NCBI RefSeq assembly: GCF_900105055.1
Contig: NZ_FNTA01000004.1
Span: forward strand, 4,309,501-4,373,500
DNA: 64,000 nucleotides
From: Amycolatopsis lurida
Lineage (GTDB): Bacteria > Actinomycetota > Actinomycetes > Mycobacteriales > Pseudonocardiaceae
Reading direction: 5' to 3'
This document shows positions 35,284 through 42,942 of this stretch, in pieces. The notes under the pieces are model-generated. The model saw only the letters and a list, made by a program, of their open reading frames with translations, searched no databases and was not told the DNA's origin. Within the stretch, counting starts at the first letter, position 1; every line of letters starts with the position of its first letter. Position numbers and translations under genes: made by a program.

Positions 35284-35709
35284 ATGACCGACTCCGCGCT
35301 CTACGCCATCCTCGCCGCCCGAAACTTCGGCACCCTCGCCACCGTCAAGCGGGACGGCAGGCCACAGCTGTCGACCGTCAACTACCTCTACGACGCGGAC
35401 GCCGGCGCCATCCTGATCTCGATCACCGCGCCCCGCGCCAAGACCAAGAACCTCCAGCGCGACCCGCGGGCGACGTTCCACGTGTCGACCGAGAGCGGCG
35501 ACGGCTACGTCGTCGTCGAAGGCCCGGCGGTGCTCACGCCGACCGCCGCTTCGCGCGACGACGCGACCGTCGACGCGCTGGTGGACCACTACCGGCGGGC
35601 CCGGGGCGAACATCCGGACTGGGACGAGTTCCGTGACGCCATGGTCGCCGACCAGCGCGTTCTGCTGACCATCCCGATCGAGCGCGTCTACGGCCTCTCC
35701 CGCAATTAG
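35284..35709 (+). CDS. PPOX-class (F420/FMN split-barrel) protein
   Basis: 141 residues, pyridoxamine-phosphate-oxidase-like split barrel: LAARNFGTLATVKRDGRPQLSTVNYLYD, ITAPRAKTKNLQRDPRATFHVST and GYVVVEGPAVL. The K-T-K-N-L-x-R-D-P-R segment is typical of actinobacterial F420-binding PPOX proteins, which reduce substrates with F420H2; the substrate is unknown. ATG 35284 has a good GGAGG site. The last codons (TCC CGC AAT TAG) overlap the palindromic element at 35699-35777. Confidence 0.87.
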   Translation: MTDSALYAILAARNFGTLATVKRDGRPQLSTVNYLYDADAGAILISITAPRAKTKNLQRDPRATFHVSTESGDGYVVVEGPAVLTPTAASRDDATVDALVDHYRRARGEHPDWDEFRDAMVADQRVLLTIPIERVYGLSRN

Positions 35710-35777
35710 TCACCTACTTGCGGTGGGACTGCGCGCGCGAGGGTGGGTCGTTCATCGCAAGTAGGTGACTACTTGCG
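35699..35777. repeat. Palindromic element, GTCACCTACTTGCG family, copy 4
   Basis: The best-matched arms AGTCACCTACTTGCG (35708-35722) and CGCAAGTAGGTGACT (35756-35770) are perfect. The outer left part is CCCGCAATT, while the outer right part has diverged (ACTTGCGCTGG). The left arm supplies the TAG of the PPOX gene, and the right arm the TAG of the convergent tetR gene (CGC AAG TAG on the minus strand). Confidence 0.88.
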
Positions 35778-36299
35778 CTGGATGCGGGCCTTGATCTCGT
35801 CGATCCGGTCGAGCAGGGGGCTCGCGTCGTCCCGGCCGAGCGCCGCCCGCAGGTAGAGGCCGTCGCCCACCAGGATGATCAGTTCGGCGGCCAGCGGGTC
35901 GTCGACGTGCTCGCTGATCAGGTCGTGGAGCTTCTGGTTGTAAACCTGGACGACCTCGGCGACCCGCGGTTCGTTGAGCATGATCCGGATCGTCGCCATG
36001 GTCGTGCGGTGCAGCGCCTTGCGCTGGGTGACGTCGGTGATGGCGGTCCGCAGATACCAGGAGACGACGCCTTCGGGCGCCTTCCGTGCCTCTTCGAGAT
36101 CCGCTTCCGACAATGTGGCGAGGCGCTCCATCAGGCCGTCCACCAGGGCTTCTTTCGAGCCGAAGTGGTAGAGCAGGCCGCCCTTCGAGACGCCCGCGTG
36201 CGCGGCGACGGCGTCGAGGGTGACCCCGCCGGGGCCTTGCTCGATGAGGATCTCCTCGTACGAGTCGAGGATGCGTTCCTTCGCGGTGGGCTTCGCCAT
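35769..36299 (-). CDS. TetR family regulator divergent from an MFS exporter
   Basis: 176 residues. N-terminal HTH: AKERILDSYEEILIEQGPGGVTLDAVAAHAGVSKGGLLYHFGSKEALVDGLMERL, with the recognition helix around VSKGGLLYHF. The C-terminal ligand domain has no diagnostic motif. Two 14-bp palindromes in the divergent promoter region (36313-36366) are its likely operators; drug-responsive control of the MFS gene at 36388 is expected. Its TAG stop lies inside a palindromic element, so the terminal residues QRK derive partly from the repeat. Confidence 0.92.
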   Translation of the reverse strand: MAKPTAKERILDSYEEILIEQGPGGVTLDAVAAHAGVSKGGLLYHFGSKEALVDGLMERLATLSEADLEEARKAPEGVVSWYLRTAITDVTQRKALHRTTMATIRIMLNEPRVAEVVQVYNQKLHDLISEHVDDPLAAELIILVGDGLYLRAALGRDDASPLLDRIDEIKARIQRK

Positions 36300-36312
36300 A
36301 TCAGTTGACTAT

Positions 36313-36366
36313 ACCGTCTGGACGGTTTACCTTCGAACGAGGCGGTAACTGTACCGTCCAGACGGT
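36313..36366. promoter_or_regulatory. Twin TetR operator boxes between tetR and the MFS gene
   Basis: Box 1 ACCGTCTGGACGGT (36313-36326) and box 2 ACCGTCCAGACGGT (36353-36366) are each palindromes (ACCGTC-N2-GACGGT) and are reverse complements of each other. Both are followed by TTTA. Centre-to-centre distance is 40 bp, about four helical turns, so bound dimers face the same side of the helix. One box lies next to each divergent gene. Confidence 0.92.
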
Positions 36367-36387
36367 TTAGCTAAAGGAGAGTGCGCC

Positions 36388-37872
36388 ATGGCGAGGCGCA
36401 AGCAGTGGTGGGCGCTGGCGGTACTGGTACTTCCGGTGCTGCTGATCAGCGTGGACATGACGGTGCTCGGGTTCGCGCTGCCGTTCCTGTCCGAGGATCT
36501 GGCGCCCACCGGTGCGGAGCAGTTGTGGATCGTCGACATCTACTCGTTCATGCTGGCCGGTCTGCTGGTCCTGATGGGCACGCTCGGTGACCGCATCGGC
36601 CGTCGCAAGCTGTTGCTCATGGGCGCCGCGGCGTTCGGCGCGGCGTCGGTGCTCGCGGCCTTCTCGACCAGCGCGTTCATGCTGATCATCGCCAGGGCGC
36701 TGCTCGGCGTGGGTGGCGCGACGCTGATGCCGTCGACGCTGTCGCTGATCCGCAGCATCTTCGTCGACGCCAAACAGCGCCGGACCGCGATCGCCGTGTG
36801 GAGTGCCGGGTTCTCCGGCGGGATGGCGCTCGGGCCGGTGCTCGGCGGCTGGCTGCTGGAGCACTTCTGGTGGGGTTCGGTCTTCCTCATCAACGTCCCG
36901 GTGATGGTCGTGCTGCTGATCGTCGGACCGTTCGTGCTGCCGGAGGCGCGTGACCCGAAGCCGGGCCGCTTCGACCCGCTGTCGGCGCTGCTGTCGCTGG
37001 CCGCGATGCTGCCGGTGGTCTACGGCATCAAGCTGGTCGCCGAACACGGCTTCACCTGGAAGGCCGCGGTCAGCGTCGTGCTCGGGCTCGCGCTCGGTGT
37101 CGTGTTCGTCCGCAGGCAGAACAGCCTCGACGAGCCGATGCTCGACCTGAAGCTGTTCTCGAACCGGGCCTTCAGCGGCTCCGTCGTGACGAACATGCTC
37201 GGCGTGTTCGCCATGGTCGGCCTGCTGTTCCTGGTGCCGCAGTACCTGCAGCTGGTGCTCGGGCTGACCCCCGTCGTCGCCGCGCTGTGGATGCTCCCGG
37301 CGACGGTCGCCGGTATCGCCGGCGCGCTCCTCGCGGCCTGGCTGGCGAAGCGGATCCGGGTTTCGCTGCTGGTCAGCGGCGGTCTCCTGGTCGCGGCGGT
37401 CGGCTTCCTGGCGCTGACCCAGGTGTCGTCCGGCGGCGGGCTCGCGTACGTCGTGGTGTCGTTCACGCTGCTCGGCGGTGGTGTCGCCCTCTCGGAGACG
37501 TTGACGAACGACCTGGTCATCTCGGCCGCTCCGGCCGAACGCGCCGGGGCCGCTTCGGCGATCTCCGAGACCGGGTTCGAGCTGGGCGGTGCGCTCGGCA
37601 CGGCCATCCTCGGCAGTGTCGCGACCGCGGTCTACCGCTCCGGCCTGCCGGAGGGGACGGCCGAAGCCGCCCGGGACACGCTGGGCGGCGCGGTCGCGAC
37701 GGCGCAGCAACTCGACCCTGCCGCGGGACAGGCCCTTCTGGAGTCGGCTCGTGAAGCCTTCACGCAGGGGGTGCACGTTACCGCATGGGCGGGTGTGGCC
37801 GTGCTCGTCTATACAGGTGTTCAGGCCTTCATTCTGCTCGATCGGAAAAAAATTTCCGCAGTGCGGATCTAA
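36388..37872 (+). CDS. MFS drug exporter, DHA2 (LfrA/EmrB) type
   Basis: 494 residues, 14 membrane segments. Motifs: LISVDMTVLGFALPFLSEDL (D1), GTLGDRIGRRKLLL (A), IARALLGVGGATLMPSTLSLIRSIF (B), GMALGPVLGGWLLEHFWWGSVFLIN (C). It resembles the mycobacterial LfrA efflux pump, which is likewise controlled by a TetR repressor. The ATG is preceded by AAAGGAGAG. The drug profile cannot be inferred. Confidence 0.92.
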   Translation: MARRKQWWALAVLVLPVLLISVDMTVLGFALPFLSEDLAPTGAEQLWIVDIYSFMLAGLLVLMGTLGDRIGRRKLLLMGAAAFGAASVLAAFSTSAFMLIIARALLGVGGATLMPSTLSLIRSIFVDAKQRRTAIAVWSAGFSGGMALGPVLGGWLLEHFWWGSVFLINVPVMVVLLIVGPFVLPEARDPKPGRFDPLSALLSLAAMLPVVYGIKLVAEHGFTWKAAVSVVLGLALGVVFVRRQNSLDEPMLDLKLFSNRAFSGSVVTNMLGVFAMVGLLFLVPQYLQLVLGLTPVVAALWMLPATVAGIAGALLAAWLAKRIRVSLLVSGGLLVAAVGFLALTQVSSGGGLAYVVVSFTLLGGGVALSETLTNDLVISAAPAERAGAASAISETGFELGGALGTAILGSVATAVYRSGLPEGTAEAARDTLGGAVATAQQLDPAAGQALLESAREAFTQGVHVTAWAGVAVLVYTGVQAFILLDRKKISAVRI

Positions 37873-37891
37873 TCGAGCTTACGATGGGGGT

Positions 37892-39280
37892 ATGAGCAAC
37901 CATGCCCTGGTCACCCGGCTCCGCGAGCGTCTCGGCGACGCCGCGGTGCTCACCGACACCGACGTCACGGACGCCTACTCGCGCGACATGATGCCGCTGG
38001 CCGACAGCGGCAAACCCCTCGCGGTGGTGTTGCCGTCCGATGTGGAGGGTGTGCAGGCCGTGGTCAAGGCCTGTGCGGAGTTCGAGGTGCCGATCGTGCC
38101 CCGCGGCGCCGGCAGTGGCCTGTCCGGCGCCGCGAACGCGATCGACGGCTGTGTCGTGCTGGTGCTGACCAAACTCGACAAGATCGTCGAGATCGACGAA
38201 GGCAACCGGCTCGCCGTCGTGCAGCCCGGCGTGGTGAACCTCGATTTCCGCAACGCGGTGGAGAAGCACGGCCTCTTCTACCCACCGGACCCGTCCAGCT
38301 ACGACTGGTGCACCATCGGCGGGAACCTCTCCACCAACGCCGGTGGGCTGTGTTGTGTGAAGTACGGCGTCACCACGGATTCCGTGCTGGGACTGGAAGT
38401 CGTGCTCGCCGACGGCTCGGTGCTGAAGACCGGGCGCCGTACGGTGAAGGGCGTCGCGGGCTACGACCTCGCGCGGCTCTTCGTCGGCAGTGAGGGCACG
38501 CTCGGCGTGATCACACAGGCGACCGTCGCGCTGAAACCGTTGCCGCAGCTGCCCGCCACCCTCGTCGCCGCCTTCAACAGCACGGAGGCCGCGGGCGAGG
38601 CCGTCGCGCGAGTCGTGCGTGAGGGACTGGTGCCGTCGCTCATGGAGATCATGGACGCGACCTCCATCAAGGCGGCCGAGGCCTACCTCAAGACCGACCT
38701 CGGCACGAGCTCGGACTGCAAAGCCTTGCTGCTCGCGCAATCCGACTCCGGCGGCGAGGTCGCCCGCCGGGAACTCGCGGCGCTGGAACAGATCTGTGTC
38801 GACTGCGGTGCGGATCTCGCCTACGCCACCGAGGATCTCGAAGAGGGCAAGATGCTGCTGCAGGCGCGGCGGGTCGTGCTCACCGCGCTGGAGATGTACG
38901 GCGTCTGGCTGACCGACGACGTCTGCGTGCCGCGCACGCGGATCGCCGAACTGATCGCCGGCTGCGAGCGGATCAGCGAAGAGGTCGGGCTGCGGATCGC
39001 CGTCGTCGGCCACGCCGGTGACGGCAACATGCATCCGACGATCGTCTACGCGCCCGACTCGGAGGAGGAGTTCGCCCGCGCGCGGACGGCCTTCGACGCG
39101 ATCCTCGACGTGGCCCTGTCGCTGGGCGGGACGGTCACCGGTGAGCACGGAATCGGCCGGATCAAACGCGAGTGGCTCGCCAAGGAGATCGGCGAGGTCG
39201 GCATCCAGGTGCACCGGCAGATCAAGCGGGCACTGGACCCGGGGAACCTCTTCAACCCGGGCTCGATGTTCTCCCTTTGA
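37892..39280 (+). CDS. FAD-linked oxidase, GlcD/D-lactate dehydrogenase type
   Basis: 462 residues of the vanillyl-alcohol-oxidase fold. FAD_binding_4 region: VPIVPRGAGSGLSGAANA, YPPDPSSYDWCTIGGNLSTNAGGLCCVKYGVTTDSVLGLEVVLADG, LFVGSEGTLGVITQATV. C-terminal FAD_oxidase_C: GHAGDGNMHPTIVYAP and GTVTGEHGIGRIKREWL. It oxidises a 2-hydroxyacid such as glycolate or D-lactate; no GlcE/GlcF-type FeS partner lies nearby, so the electron acceptor is unclear. It starts 20 bp after the MFS gene and may be co-transcribed with it. Confidence 0.9.
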   Translation: MSNHALVTRLRERLGDAAVLTDTDVTDAYSRDMMPLADSGKPLAVVLPSDVEGVQAVVKACAEFEVPIVPRGAGSGLSGAANAIDGCVVLVLTKLDKIVEIDEGNRLAVVQPGVVNLDFRNAVEKHGLFYPPDPSSYDWCTIGGNLSTNAGGLCCVKYGVTTDSVLGLEVVLADGSVLKTGRRTVKGVAGYDLARLFVGSEGTLGVITQATVALKPLPQLPATLVAAFNSTEAAGEAVARVVREGLVPSLMEIMDATSIKAAEAYLKTDLGTSSDCKALLLAQSDSGGEVARRELAALEQICVDCGADLAYATEDLEEGKMLLQARRVVLTALEMYGVWLTDDVCVPRTRIAELIAGCERISEEVGLRIAVVGHAGDGNMHPTIVYAPDSEEEFARARTAFDAILDVALSLGGTVTGEHGIGRIKREWLAKEIGEVGIQVHRQIKRALDPGNLFNPGSMFSL

Positions 39281-39343
39281 AGCTGACGTTGCGAAAGCCA
39301 CTTTCGCGACCTGCCTCATGCGACGCCGGACTGCGGGAATCGT

Positions 39344-39376
39344 CTGTTGGCGGACGGGTGAAGCGTCCGCCGACAG
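39344..39376. terminator. Hairpin after the GlcD-like gene
   Basis: CTGTTGGCGGAC (39344-39355) pairs with GTCCGCCGACAG (39365-39376) with one G-T-type mismatch and a 9-base loop, 64 bp past the stop. No T-run. It may be part of a terminator or another short repeat. Confidence 0.5.
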
Positions 39377-39397
39377 TTGGTTGTCGGCCGCTCCCGC

Positions 39398-39460
39398 CGA
39401 AGTACATGAAGGCCCCCTTCCTTGCGCCTAACGCAAGGAAGGGGGCCTTCATGTACTTCG
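39398..39460. repeat. 63-bp palindrome, GTACATGAAGGCCCCC family
   Basis: Perfect 29-bp arms (39398-39426; 39432-39460) beginning CGAAGTACATGAAGGCCCC, 5-base loop CCTAA. It lies between convergent genes, 8 bp from the stop of the second dedA. A close relative with GTACGTGAAGGCCCCC arms lies after fba (50796-50854). It is probably a bidirectional transcription stop or a dispersed repeat. Confidence 0.92.
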
Positions 39461-39468
39461 CGTAGGGG

Positions 39469-40191
39469 TCAGTCGCGCACGCGCGGGATCTGCTGCGTGA
39501 TGTCCTCGGCGGTGTCGGCGACCAGGCCGGTCGCGGTGTTCGCGTGCTTCTTCTCGCGCCGCGACTTCAGGTACTCGATCACGATCGGCACCACGGACAC
39601 CAGCACGATCAGGATGAAGATCGCGTCGATGTTGTCTCGGATGAACGGGATGTCGCCCAGCAGGTGGCCGAGCGCGGTGATCCCAGCGGCCCACAGGATT
39701 CCGCCGATGACTGTGTAGGTGAAGTACTTCTTCGGGTCCATCTTGCCGATACCGGCGATCCAGGTGATGAACGTCCGCACGAACGGCACGAACCGCGCCA
39801 GCACGACCGCCTTCGGCCCGTGCTTCTCCAGGAAGGCGTGGGTCTGGTCCACGTACTTTTTGTTGAAGAACTTCGAATCCGGCTTGCGGAATAGCCAGGG
39901 GCCGATCTTCCAGCCGAGGCCGTAGCCGAGCATGTTGCCGAGCAGGGCGGCGATGGTGACAAGTACGCAGACCAGCCACAGCGGGGCTTGGATCTTGTCC
40001 CCGGCGATGAGTAGGCCCGCGGTGAACAGCAGCGAGTCACCGGGCAGCACCGGGAAGATGCTGCTCTCGATGAAGATGATCAAGCAGAGGATGGTGATGA
40101 CCGGGACGGTCAGCCCGTCGAGCAGGTGGATCGGGTCCAGCCACTCCGGCAGGAGGCCCATCGTCGTCACGTTGTTCTGCGCCAGGATCAC
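39469..40191 (-). CDS. DedA family membrane protein, copy 2
   Basis: 240 residues. DedA signature: LIIFIESSIFPVLPGDSLLFTAGLLIAG, LLGNMLGYGLGWKIG, VVLARFVPFVRTFITWIAGIGKMDPKKYF, and a C-terminal helix followed by a charged tail. It differs from the copy at 31488-32156 by the conserved F-x-G-x-x-x-G block and tail. GTG 40191 (MILAQNN) lies close to a TACCGT -10-like hexamer; ATG 40161 is the alternative. In M. tuberculosis a DedA gene neighbours fba and a DUF3151 gene; here those lie 10 kb away. Confidence 0.92.
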   Translation of the reverse strand: MILAQNNVTTMGLLPEWLDPIHLLDGLTVPVITILCLIIFIESSIFPVLPGDSLLFTAGLLIAGDKIQAPLWLVCVLVTIAALLGNMLGYGLGWKIGPWLFRKPDSKFFNKKYVDQTHAFLEKHGPKAVVLARFVPFVRTFITWIAGIGKMDPKKYFTYTVIGGILWAAGITALGHLLGDIPFIRDNIDAIFILIVLVSVVPIVIEYLKSRREKKHANTATGLVADTAEDITQQIPRVRD

Positions 40192-40245
40192 ACCAAAACG
40201 GTACAGGGTGACGCTGAGTGCCCTGACTCGGCGGGAGAGGGCGGC

Positions 40246-40626
40246 TCAGATCAGTGTGAGCAGCCCGATCACCGAGCCGGCGGCGAGCCCCAGCAGGACA
40301 GCCAGCAGCAACACCCAGTACGCGGGCAGAGGCGGGCTGCTCGGCGAAGGTGCCGGAGGCGGCGCCGGACGCTCCGCCAACCTGGCCGTCTCCGCGTCCT
40401 CCAGTGCGACGCGCTCCCGTTCGAGCGAGTCGGCGCTGGCGCCCGAAAGCAGTCCATACTGAAGCGGCAGCTCGTGTTCTCCAGGAGCTCCAGAGTTACT
40501 CTCAGTGTCCGTTTCGCCCGGTTTGTCCGTGGTCGACTCGGAAGCCCGCTCCGCCGAAGGCGCGAAGACGGCTTGAGCGCGCAAGGCGTCGGCTAGAAGC
40601 TTCTCCGGGTCCTTGGGCTCGCTCAT
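40246..40626 (-). CDS. Small membrane-anchored hypothetical protein
   Basis: 126 residues. An acidic, disordered N-terminal region (Ser/Thr/Glu/Pro-rich) and a Pro-rich stretch (PAPPPAPSPSSPPLP) lead into one C-terminal transmembrane helix (YWVLLLAVLLGLAAGSVIGLLTL). This is a tail-anchored arrangement with the bulk in the cytoplasm. AAAGGAG before the ATG supports the start. The function is unknown; it lies 18 bp after nagA on the same strand and could be co-transcribed. Confidence 0.75.
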   Translation of the reverse strand: MSEPKDPEKLLADALRAQAVFAPSAERASESTTDKPGETDTESNSGAPGEHELPLQYGLLSGASADSLERERVALEDAETARLAERPAPPPAPSPSSPPLPAYWVLLLAVLLGLAAGSVIGLLTLI

Positions 40627-40644
40627 CCAGGACTCCTTTCGCCG

Positions 40645-41880
40645 CTACCCGTCGCTGACCGATACACCGCCTTCGACCGCCCCGCTCAGCGGGGCCGTGG
40701 CGCTCAATGTAGCCGCAGCGTCGTCCTTGACCCACTCGCCCTGACGAAGCACCTTGACCGGCCGGAGGTCACGGTCGAGCACGACGACGTCGGCCGCGAG
40801 CCCGGCGCGCAGCGAGCCGGTCCGGTCGGCGATGCCGAGCAGTTCGGCGGGGCGGCCGGAGGTCGCGCGGACGGCGTCGAGCAGGTCGATGCCCGCGCCG
40901 CGGACCATGTTGCGGAAGGCCGCGTCCATGGTCAGCGTGCTGCCCGCCAGCGAACCGTTGCCCGCCAGGGTGGCGACACCGTCACGGACGTCGACTTCGA
41001 GGCGGCCGAGGATGTAGCTGCCGTCGGCGGCGTCGGTGGCCGACATGGCGTCGGTGATGAGCACCGTCCGGCCCTTGCCCGCGTGGTGCGCGGCCAGCCG
41101 CAGCACGGTCGGGTGCACGTGGACGAGGTCGCAGATCAGCTCGACGGTGATGCGCTCGTCGTCGAGGAGCGCGCCGATCGGGCCCGGTTCGCGGTGGTGG
41201 AGAGGCCGCATGGCGTTGAAGAGGTGGGTCGCGACGGAGGCGCCCGCGTCGATCGCGGGGATGATCTGGTCCTCGACGCCGTCGGTGTGCCCGATGGCGG
41301 CGATGACGCCCGATTCGGCCAGTTGCCGGACCGCCTTGATCCCGCCGTGCAGTTCGGGGGCGAGGGTGACCATCCGGATGTCACCGCGGCCGGCGCCGAG
41401 CAGCGCGTTGACCGTCGCCGTGTCCGGCTCGATCAGCGTCGCCGGGTCGTGCGCTCCGCATCGCGCCTTCGAGATGAAGGGTCCTTCAAGGTGAATTCCG
41501 GCAAGTTCACCCTCTTGGACCAGCTCACGCAGGGCCGCGATCTGGTCCCTGAGCACCGGGATGGGATCCGAGACCAGACTGCCGAGCATGGTCGTGGTGC
41601 CGTGCCGCCGATGCGCGCGGACCGCGCGGAGCAGCTCCTCGGGGTTCGAACTGGAAAACGATCCGCCCCCACCGCCGTGGCAGTGGGTGTCGACGAAGCC
41701 GGGCACGACCAGGCATCCGTCGACGTCGACGCGATCGATGTCCGGGGGTGCCCCGGAACCGACTTGGACGATCTTGCCGGCGGCGATAGCCAGCCAGCCG
41801 TCGTCGAGTACACGGTCCGGGGCGACGACCCGGCCGCCCACGATCACGAAATCTCCGGCGCCTCTCACGCCCCCCAGCAT
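40645..41880 (-). CDS. nagA: N-acetylglucosamine-6-phosphate deacetylase
   Basis: About 411 residues of the amidohydrolase fold. Motifs: VVPGFVDTHCHGGGGGSF (metal site), LAGIHLEGPFIS, IAAIGHTDG, ATHLFNAMRPLHHREPG, ELICDLVHVHP and VLITDAMSATDAADG with the catalytic Asp. It removes the acetyl group from GlcNAc-6-P, giving GlcN-6-P, the DasR effector. The start is uncertain: ATG 41880 is just inside the DasR site, ATG 41901 would span it, and GTG codons follow at about 41868 and 41847. A dre-like palindrome at 41884-41897 indicates control by DasR. Confidence 0.93.
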   Translation of the reverse strand: MLGGVRGAGDFVIVGGRVVAPDRVLDDGWLAIAAGKIVQVGSGAPPDIDRVDVDGCLVVPGFVDTHCHGGGGGSFSSSNPEELLRAVRAHRRHGTTTMLGSLVSDPIPVLRDQIAALRELVQEGELAGIHLEGPFISKARCGAHDPATLIEPDTATVNALLGAGRGDIRMVTLAPELHGGIKAVRQLAESGVIAAIGHTDGVEDQIIPAIDAGASVATHLFNAMRPLHHREPGPIGALLDDERITVELICDLVHVHPTVLRLAAHHAGKGRTVLITDAMSATDAADGSYILGRLEVDVRDGVATLAGNGSLAGSTLTMDAAFRNMVRGAGIDLLDAVRATSGRPAELLGIADRTGSLRAGLAADVVVLDRDLRPVKVLRQGEWVKDDAAATLSATAPLSGAVEGGVSVSDG

Positions 41881-41883
41881 ATA

Positions 41884-41897
41884 TTGGTCTGGACCAA
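41884..41897. promoter_or_regulatory. DasR-responsive element (dre) for nagA
   Basis: TTGGTCTGGACCAA differs from the palindromic dre core TGGTCTAGACCA at one central base. It overlaps or touches the likely start of nagA, so a bound repressor would block initiation. It pairs with the perfect site at 2785-2796. Confidence 0.82.
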
Positions 41898-41938
41898 GCA
41901 TGGCGGCACAACCCAGCGCTCGAGATTAAGGCCGGGTG

Positions 41939-42514
41939 TCAGTTCGGCGACTGCATCGCTTTCTGCAGTGCCTCCAGCGCCCGGCTGGCGGTTGACTTAA
42001 CGGTACCTTTCGAAATCCCGGCGGCCTCGGAGATTTCGGCCTCACTCAGCCCACCGTAGTAACGGAGGACCAGAACCTCGCGCTGGCGAGGGGGCAGTTT
42101 GGACAAAGCGCTCACCACGGCCTGATGTTCACTCGACAGCATGGCGAGGCTTTCGGCCGAACGCGCGTTGACGGCGTGCGGTGCGACGTACTCGCGCGCG
42201 GTCTTGCGGCGGCGCAGCACGCTGCGTGATCCGTTGACCACGGCGGTGCGCAGGTATCCGACGGCCGCGGCGGCGTCGCGCAGGCGCCCCCAGTTGCGGT
42301 GCAGCCCGGTGAAGGCCTCCTGGACGACGTCCTCGGCGGTCGCGGGTTCGTCCACGAGCAGGATGGCCAGCCGGACGAGCCGCATCCGGTGCTGGCGATA
42401 GAGATCCTCAAGGGTCAGCGGTGCCGCAGGCGGCGGTGGCGTGACCGGTCCGTCCATGGTGCGCAAGTGGCCGAGGGTCGCCTCGACACTGCGTTCCGCA
42501 TTGCCCTCGAGCAT
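41939..42514 (-). CDS. SigE-family ECF-type RNA polymerase sigma factor
   Basis: 191 residues. Region 2: LEDLYRQHRMRLVRLAILLVDEPATAEDVVQEAFTGLHRNW. Region 4: LPPRQREVLVLRYYGGLSEAEISEAAGISKGTVKSTASRALEALQ. The VRLAxLLVD pattern and SGT-V-K-S-T helix are typical of the actinobacterial SigE-family group. No anti-sigma gene is adjacent. A Pro-rich N-terminal tail (VTPPPPAAPLT) precedes region 2. The start could be ATG 42514 or a downstream ATG (MDGPVTP) at about 42457. Confidence 0.9.
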   Translation of the reverse strand: MLEGNAERSVEATLGHLRTMDGPVTPPPPAAPLTLEDLYRQHRMRLVRLAILLVDEPATAEDVVQEAFTGLHRNWGRLRDAAAAVGYLRTAVVNGSRSVLRRRKTAREYVAPHAVNARSAESLAMLSSEHQAVVSALSKLPPRQREVLVLRYYGGLSEAEISEAAGISKGTVKSTASRALEALQKAMQSPN

Positions 42515-42653
42515 GTACCCCTACCTGTTCATTTACCCCTTTGAAGCACAACCTGTGCGTGGCGCTCGATCAGCGTATCGGGTGGGGCGGGAGTCCTGCC
42601 TGATCGGATCCTGAGAAGCTGGGGCGTCTGTTGGAGCGACCTTGGAGATGTCG

Positions 42654-42938
42654 ATGGCCTGGTTCCTGGTGGAGATCACGTACGTGCAGGAGAAGCTGGC
42701 GGACGTGCGCCCCCGGCACCGGGAATTCCTTTCCCGCCTCGCCGACGAGGGCGTCGTCGCGCTCGGCGGCCCGCTGGGCGACGGCTCCGGCGGCATCTCG
42801 ATGTACCAGGCGGCGGACGAGGCGGCGCTGCTCGAGATCATCGACCAGGATCCGTACCACCTCGAAGGTGTCGTCGCGGAGCGGACGGTGCGCGAGTTCA
42901 AGCCGGTGATCGGTTCCTGGATCCCGAAGGAAGCCTGA
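42654..42938 (+). CDS. YciI-like protein
   Basis: 94 residues of the YCII dimeric alpha-beta barrel: MAWFLVEITYVQEKLADVRPRHREFLSRLADEGVVALGGPLGDGSGGISMYQAADEAALLEIIDQDPYHLEGVV, with the conserved His (RPRHREFL) and Asp (DQDPY) seen in the family. YciI proteins are small, possibly catalytic, and often fused or linked to sigma factors; here a SigE-type sigma factor is divergent, 139 bp away. ATG 42654 has GGAG six bases upstream. Confidence 0.88.
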   Translation: MAWFLVEITYVQEKLADVRPRHREFLSRLADEGVVALGGPLGDGSGGISMYQAADEAALLEIIDQDPYHLEGVVAERTVREFKPVIGSWIPKEA

Positions 42939-42942
42939 CGCC

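Noticed and set aside
35699..35777. Palindromes considered as attachment sites of an integrated element
   Set aside because: No integrase, tRNA or phage gene is near, and several copies occur at unrelated places, so they behave as dispersed repeats.
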